Below are positions 35,301 to 37,707 of a stretch of 37,707 bases of DNA, in pieces. Position 1 is the stretch's first letter, and each line of letters starts with the position of its first letter. A program made the translations under genes and the position numbers. This DNA is from Bacteroidota bacterium (lineage in GTDB: Bacteria; Bacteroidota; Ignavibacteria; Kapaibacteriales; NICIL-2): assembly GCA_019695345.1 (NCBI GenBank), contig JAIBAE010000041.1:1-37707 (forward strand). The letters run 5' to 3'. Under the pieces are notes generated by a model. That model had not been told where the DNA came from, did not search any database, and saw only the letters and a list, made by a program, of their open reading frames with translations.

Positions 35301-35821
35301 CTTTAACCGAGAGCCGTTCTGCTCGCGTTTGTGGTATGTTAAGTGGAGTGCGTACCAGGTTAGATAAACGCGAAAAGACCATTGCCTTTGCAACCATAGA
35401 AGATTTTACTGGAAAAGCAGAAGCAATATTTTGGAGTGACACCTATTCACGTTTCTCACAACATATACAAGATGGTGCTGCCGTTATGCTGATAGGGAAG
35501 TGTGATAAAAAAGATGATGGAACGTTACGAATCACAGCCGATGAAGTTATTTTGCTGGATGATTCTATTGCGCGTTTTGGAAAAGGTTACATTATTCGAA
35601 TGGACATCAACACCGATGCTGAAAAGATACGAACAGTGCATTCGCTTTGTAGTACAAATGGCGAAAAAGGTGTGGTAGTTAGTTTCTCAATCCTAAAAGA
35701 TGACGCGCCATATGCACAGTATGTAGCAAAAGATATTAAACTATCTATCAACGAAACTGTAATGGAAAAACTTACATCCATGTTTGGAAGAACAAGTGTT
35801 AGGTTCTTAACAGAGAATTAG
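32360..35821 (+). CDS. dnaE: DNA polymerase III subunit alpha
   Basis: Replicative polymerase, 1153 residues. N-terminal PHP domain (HLHNHTHYSILDA, LTDHGVMFG, GCEVYLA, SNDCHYI) in which the metal-binding His, Asp, Glu and Cys residues appear kept, so a built-in 3'-5' exonuclease activity is possible. Palm domain with the catalytic aspartates D406 and D408 (PDIDIDF) and D561 (KMDFLGL), GPGRGSAAGSLVAYAL upstream of them, fingers, helix-hairpin-helix, and a C-terminal OB fold (ARVCGMLSGVRTRLDKREKTIAFATIED). The ATG at 32360 gives the expected MSDFVHLHNHT start. No clear Shine-Dalgarno sequence. It seems to be monocistronic. Confidence 0.97.
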   Translation: MSDFVHLHNHTHYSILDAACTPDQLIRAAVDDGQTALALTDHGVMFGCYEFYKKSKKAGIKPIIGCEVYLATGSRFDKIATNKSANQRNYNHLVLLAKNDVGYNNLMKLVSLGHTEGFYYKPRIDRELLVQYKEGLVALSACLAGVVNEPLMRGDYATAKANAKWFKDQFGEDWYIELQDHGLPEDKLILEGAPRIAEELGIKMIVSNDCHYINKEHAVPHNVFLMIKDSNAANSGTMDVHKLRYRVPEMYFKSRDQMKELFKKFPQAIDNTNEVADKCNVSLKTDLKMPIFPIPPESKATNLDEYLEEITMEGLEKRYPTLTASVLDRAKFELDVIKKMGYAGYFLIVQDFIRAARMRGVSVGPGRGSAAGSLVAYALEITNIDPIPFELLFERFLNPDRVSMPDIDIDFNDEKRDVVIDYVKEKYGEEAVAQIVTFGTLSSRAVLKDVGRVLGVPLSTINSITEKIPVIMGKVTKIKDALDLPELRWVKENEDPKIKQMIEYAMVLEGFARNTSLHAAGVVIAPGPITDYVPLYKTPTTNAATMFTMKDLEDAGLLKMDFLGLATLSIIDRTLEMIEKNYGTKIDIEKIDFNDEKVYEMIGKGHTLAIFQFESDKMTEYLRGLKPKNLEELTAMNALYRPGPMDNIPDFIDRKYGRKEITYLHDKMRDSLEKTYGIIVYQEQVMQLVRDLAGFTLAQADLMRRAMGKKDDKLMAEQRAIFVEGAKNVQNIDPELAGQIFDLIQKFASYGFNKSHSAAYSYLAYQTAWLKCHYTAEFLASNMTSELNNLDKITALIEEAKKFNIRVLPPDVNRSGVTFQAAEPTTIVFGMAGIKNVGVPAVESIIAARKHGDFTTFFDFVKRVDSRLVNKRALEALISTGAFDSLKNNHRAQLFEAIDSALYYTKAFADKNANTMDSLFGDDVHATIIEPQLPDVEPWSESERLEKEYQYLNFYISGHPLQKYQVHINSFATIYLGKTEALTESRSARVCGMLSGVRTRLDKREKTIAFATIEDFTGKAEAIFWSDTYSRFSQHIQDGAAVMLIGKCDKKDDGTLRITADEVILLDDSIARFGKGYIIRMDINTDAEKIRTVHSLCSTNGEKGVVVSFSILKDDAPYAQYVAKDIKLSINETVMEKLTSMFGRTSVRFLTEN

Positions 35822-36117
35822 TTTCTTAGTTCACAGCACCAAGTACCCTGCTAAGCCACACCACAACTTGCATTGCAGGTGGTTCTGCTGCTATGTAGCT
35901 TAAACCTGCTATTCCTAAACGGTGCGGAACATAACTAACGACATTGCTATTCTGCACCATAGAAGTTATCGGGTACAACCTACCTAGTAGAACAAGAACC
36001 TGAGATGCAAAAATATGGTTTGGTAGCGTAGTTATGACTTGGTGCACAAACCAAGAAAATTATTCAGTACATTTTCTATTTTTGCCGCAACAAATTATTC
36101 ACTAATAGGGGAACGCT
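35822..36117. other. Intergenic region between dnaE and the FadL-like gene
   Basis: 296 bp. The minus strand has an open frame of 73 codons (35826-36047) with a faint likeness to the end of PstS-type phosphate-binding proteins, which I do not accept as a gene. The last 50 bases hold the promoter of the next gene. No terminator for dnaE is evident. Confidence 0.5.
36077..36085 (+). promoter_or_regulatory. -7 element for the FadL-like gene
   Basis: TATTTTTGC, exact TAnnTTTGC, 32 bases before the ATG. No -33 TTG at the usual distance. Confidence 0.5.
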
Positions 36118-37380
36118 ATGAGACGACTACGAATGTATGTACTCATTGCACTGTGCTTGCCTACTATGGTTTGGGCAGGCGGATTTCAATTAAATGAGTC
36201 CGGAGTGAAAGCAGTTGGTATGGGTGGGGCTTTTAGTTCCGGGTATGGTGGAGATGCAACAACTCTGTTTTATAATCCCGCTGGAATGACTCAATTATCC
36301 AATGGTTTACATCTTAGCGCGGGACTTGCTAATATATCTCCGGGTGCAAAATTCTTCCACAACGAAACTCAAACCACTACCGAACTTGAACCATGGTCCT
36401 TCCAGATTCCTAATTTTTATGCGGTGTATAATATGAAGGATATGCACTTAGCATTTGGGGTTGGTGTGTTTGTACCATTTGGATTAGGTACACAGTGGGC
36501 AGATAATTGGGTTGGACGATACATAGCAGTTCGATCTTATTTGGAAACGGTAAGTATCAATCCTAATGTCGCCTATTCTTTACTGGATGATAAACTTACT
36601 TTAGCAGCAGGTATAAACTACACCATGGGTAACGTTGAATTGAAACAGAAAGTACCCATCAGTATTGGAAACGAAGGGGAAATGAATATGAAAGGTGATG
36701 GCAATACCATCAGCTGGAATGCCGCTTTAAGTTACTTAATTACTCCTAAGATGAGACTTGGTGCATCGTACCGTTCTAATATAAAATTAGATATGAATGG
36801 TGATGCAACATTTACCTTTAACCCACCTTTGCCAACGTTGTTTGCAGATGGACCAGGTGGTGCAACAATAAATTTGCCGTATGATTTACGCACCGGTTTA
36901 AGTTACGAAGTGGATAACAATCTCCGTGTTGAACTGGGATTCCAAATGGTTGGTTGGTCTAGCTATGATACTCTTGCAATACGTTTTGAGAAAGGTCCGG
37001 GAAATCCTGCTGTAGCTGATACAGTTAAAAACCCTCGGATGTATAAAGACAGTTGGATTCTACGCTTTGGGGCTGATTATAAAATTAGCGATGATTTCAG
37101 CGCACGTGCCGGCGTTAATTATGACCCAGCTCCGGTAGATGCAAAATATACTCAACCATTTTTACCCGATGCTGACCGTTTAGGTTTTACACTTGGTGTA
37201 AGCTATAACATAACCAAACAATTTACCGTGGATGCAGCGTACTTCTATGTTAACGGTGCAGACCGGGTGGTAAAAGGTGAAGCCCGCGAGGCAGGCGAAC
37301 CAACAACCTCAAATAACTTTGATGGCACATATAAAGCATGGGCAAACATTATGGCAATTGGTCTTAACTTTTCTTTTTAA
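36118..37380 (+). CDS. FadL/TodX-family outer-membrane transport protein
   Basis: 420 residues. Signal peptide ending MVWA, mature N-terminus GGFQLNESGVKAVGMGGAF, then GGDATTLFYNPAGMTQL: these are the hallmarks of the FadL family, whose N-terminus plugs a 14-stranded barrel and leads hydrophobic molecules across the outer membrane. The rest is alternating barrel strands (LGASYRSNIKLDMNG, LRTGLSYEVDNNLRVELGFQM, FSARAGVNYDPAPVD, LGFTLGVSYNITKQFTVDAAYFYVNG) and it ends in Phe (ALNFSF-like GLNFSF). The substrate (fatty acid, hydrocarbon or other) cannot be told. AGGGGA precedes the ATG. An SGNH lipoprotein gene follows 31 bases later. Confidence 0.92.
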   Translation: MRRLRMYVLIALCLPTMVWAGGFQLNESGVKAVGMGGAFSSGYGGDATTLFYNPAGMTQLSNGLHLSAGLANISPGAKFFHNETQTTTELEPWSFQIPNFYAVYNMKDMHLAFGVGVFVPFGLGTQWADNWVGRYIAVRSYLETVSINPNVAYSLLDDKLTLAAGINYTMGNVELKQKVPISIGNEGEMNMKGDGNTISWNAALSYLITPKMRLGASYRSNIKLDMNGDATFTFNPPLPTLFADGPGGATINLPYDLRTGLSYEVDNNLRVELGFQMVGWSSYDTLAIRFEKGPGNPAVADTVKNPRMYKDSWILRFGADYKISDDFSARAGVNYDPAPVDAKYTQPFLPDADRLGFTLGVSYNITKQFTVDAAYFYVNGADRVVKGEAREAGEPTTSNNFDGTYKAWANIMAIGLNFSF

Positions 37381-37411
37381 CTAAACAGTATAATTAACGG
37401 AGCAACTATCT

Positions 37412-37707
37412 ATGAAAACAATAAACAAGATACGGTATGCAAGTAGTATTGTACTGTGTGCCGTAGTAACCGTCCTTTTTACATCATGTAGTACGGAAAT
37501 AGCAAATCCCAATTCAGGACCTGAACTTGGTACACTGGTTAACTCCGGTGAACAAGTACGGTATGTGTCAATTGGAAATAGCTTAACAGCTGGGTATATT
37601 TCAGGTGCATGTTTCGAAGCAGGACAGAAAAATTCATATCCTAGCATTTTAGCTCGCCAGTTGGGTGCAGTTGATTTTGTACAGCCATTGTATGGCGGAG
37701 AAGGTCA
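37412..37707 (+). CDS. SGNH/GDSL-hydrolase-like lipoprotein, cut by the window end
   Basis: The first 98 residues are in the window. Signal peptide with lipobox LFTSC (C26), then YVSIGNSLTAGYISG: the block I motif of SGNH esterases with Asn in place of Asp (GNSL), followed by NSYPSILARQLG. The nucleophile Ser is present. The frame is open to the last base, so the 3' part is missing. It sits 31 bases behind the FadL-like gene, with GGAG before the ATG; FadL-type porin plus SGNH lipoprotein suggests that one hydrolyses an ester and the other moves the hydrophobic product (inference). Confidence 0.82.
   Translation, partial: MKTINKIRYASSIVLCAVVTVLFTSCSTEIANPNSGPELGTLVNSGEQVRYVSIGNSLTAGYISGACFEAGQKNSYPSILARQLGAVDFVQPLYGGEG

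Overview
The window looks like a chromosomal segment of an AT-rich Gram-negative bacterium of the Bacteroidota/Chlorobiota/Ignavibacteriota group; Kapabacteria- or Ignavibacteria-like is my best guess, not proven. The signs are three secreted proteins with type IX secretion (T9SS) or FlgD-like C-terminal domains, many lipoproteins with a lipobox, an SBBP beta-propeller protein, a FadL-type porin followed by an SGNH lipoprotein, and several promoters with the TAnnTTTG -7 element of Bacteroidota. Some genes carry a Shine-Dalgarno sequence (iscA-like, sod, FadL-like, several lipoproteins) and others (ligA, dnaE) have none that is clear.

Layout. 1-2112: the 3' part of a cysteine desulfurase gene, an A-type Fe-S carrier, a small membrane protein and superoxide dismutase, all on the plus strand. 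2357-5666: LON-domain protein, TlpA-like lipoprotein, folP, and a convergent trans-sulfuration PLP enzyme. 5856-9302: an orphan secreted protein and gyrA. 9448-13161 (minus): membrane protein, lamin-tail-domain secreted protein, free-methionine-R-sulfoxide reductase, and a PIN-domain toxin with its small partner. 13424-16049: ligA and a hicBA toxin-antitoxin module whose hicA is interrupted by TAG. 16263-19966: orphan lipoprotein and gcvP. 20163-21973: a small accessory patch (XRE regulator, LamG protein with an 8-residue repeat stalk, small protein). 22234-25203: trxB and a vWA-OmpA-SPOR lipoprotein. 25614-28507: tRNA-Ser(GGA), ECF sigma factor, orphan solute-binding lipoprotein, another lipoprotein. 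28627-31869 (minus): large SBBP/Ig/T9SS protein. 32360-37707: dnaE, FadL-like porin and a truncated SGNH lipoprotein.

The genes are mostly housekeeping (DNA replication and repair: gyrA, ligA, dnaE; redox and oxidative defence: sod, trxB, msrC, TlpA; one-carbon and sulfur metabolism: folP, gcvP, metB-like; envelope proteins). I saw no phage, IS element or CRISPR array.

The most unusual content is between the genes. Three families of short, GC-rich interspersed repeats occupy most of the larger gaps. Family M (nine copies, about 55 bp) ends in GGTGCCGTCATGCGATAGCA and has an inverted-repeat stem with compensatory base changes. Family B (five copies, about 70 bp) has the core TTCCCGACCGGGTTGCGGCG and GCTTCGGCAG. 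Family C (two strong copies, about 62 bp) brackets the hicBA module as direct repeats. I know of no name for these families; they are the best candidates here for something undescribed.
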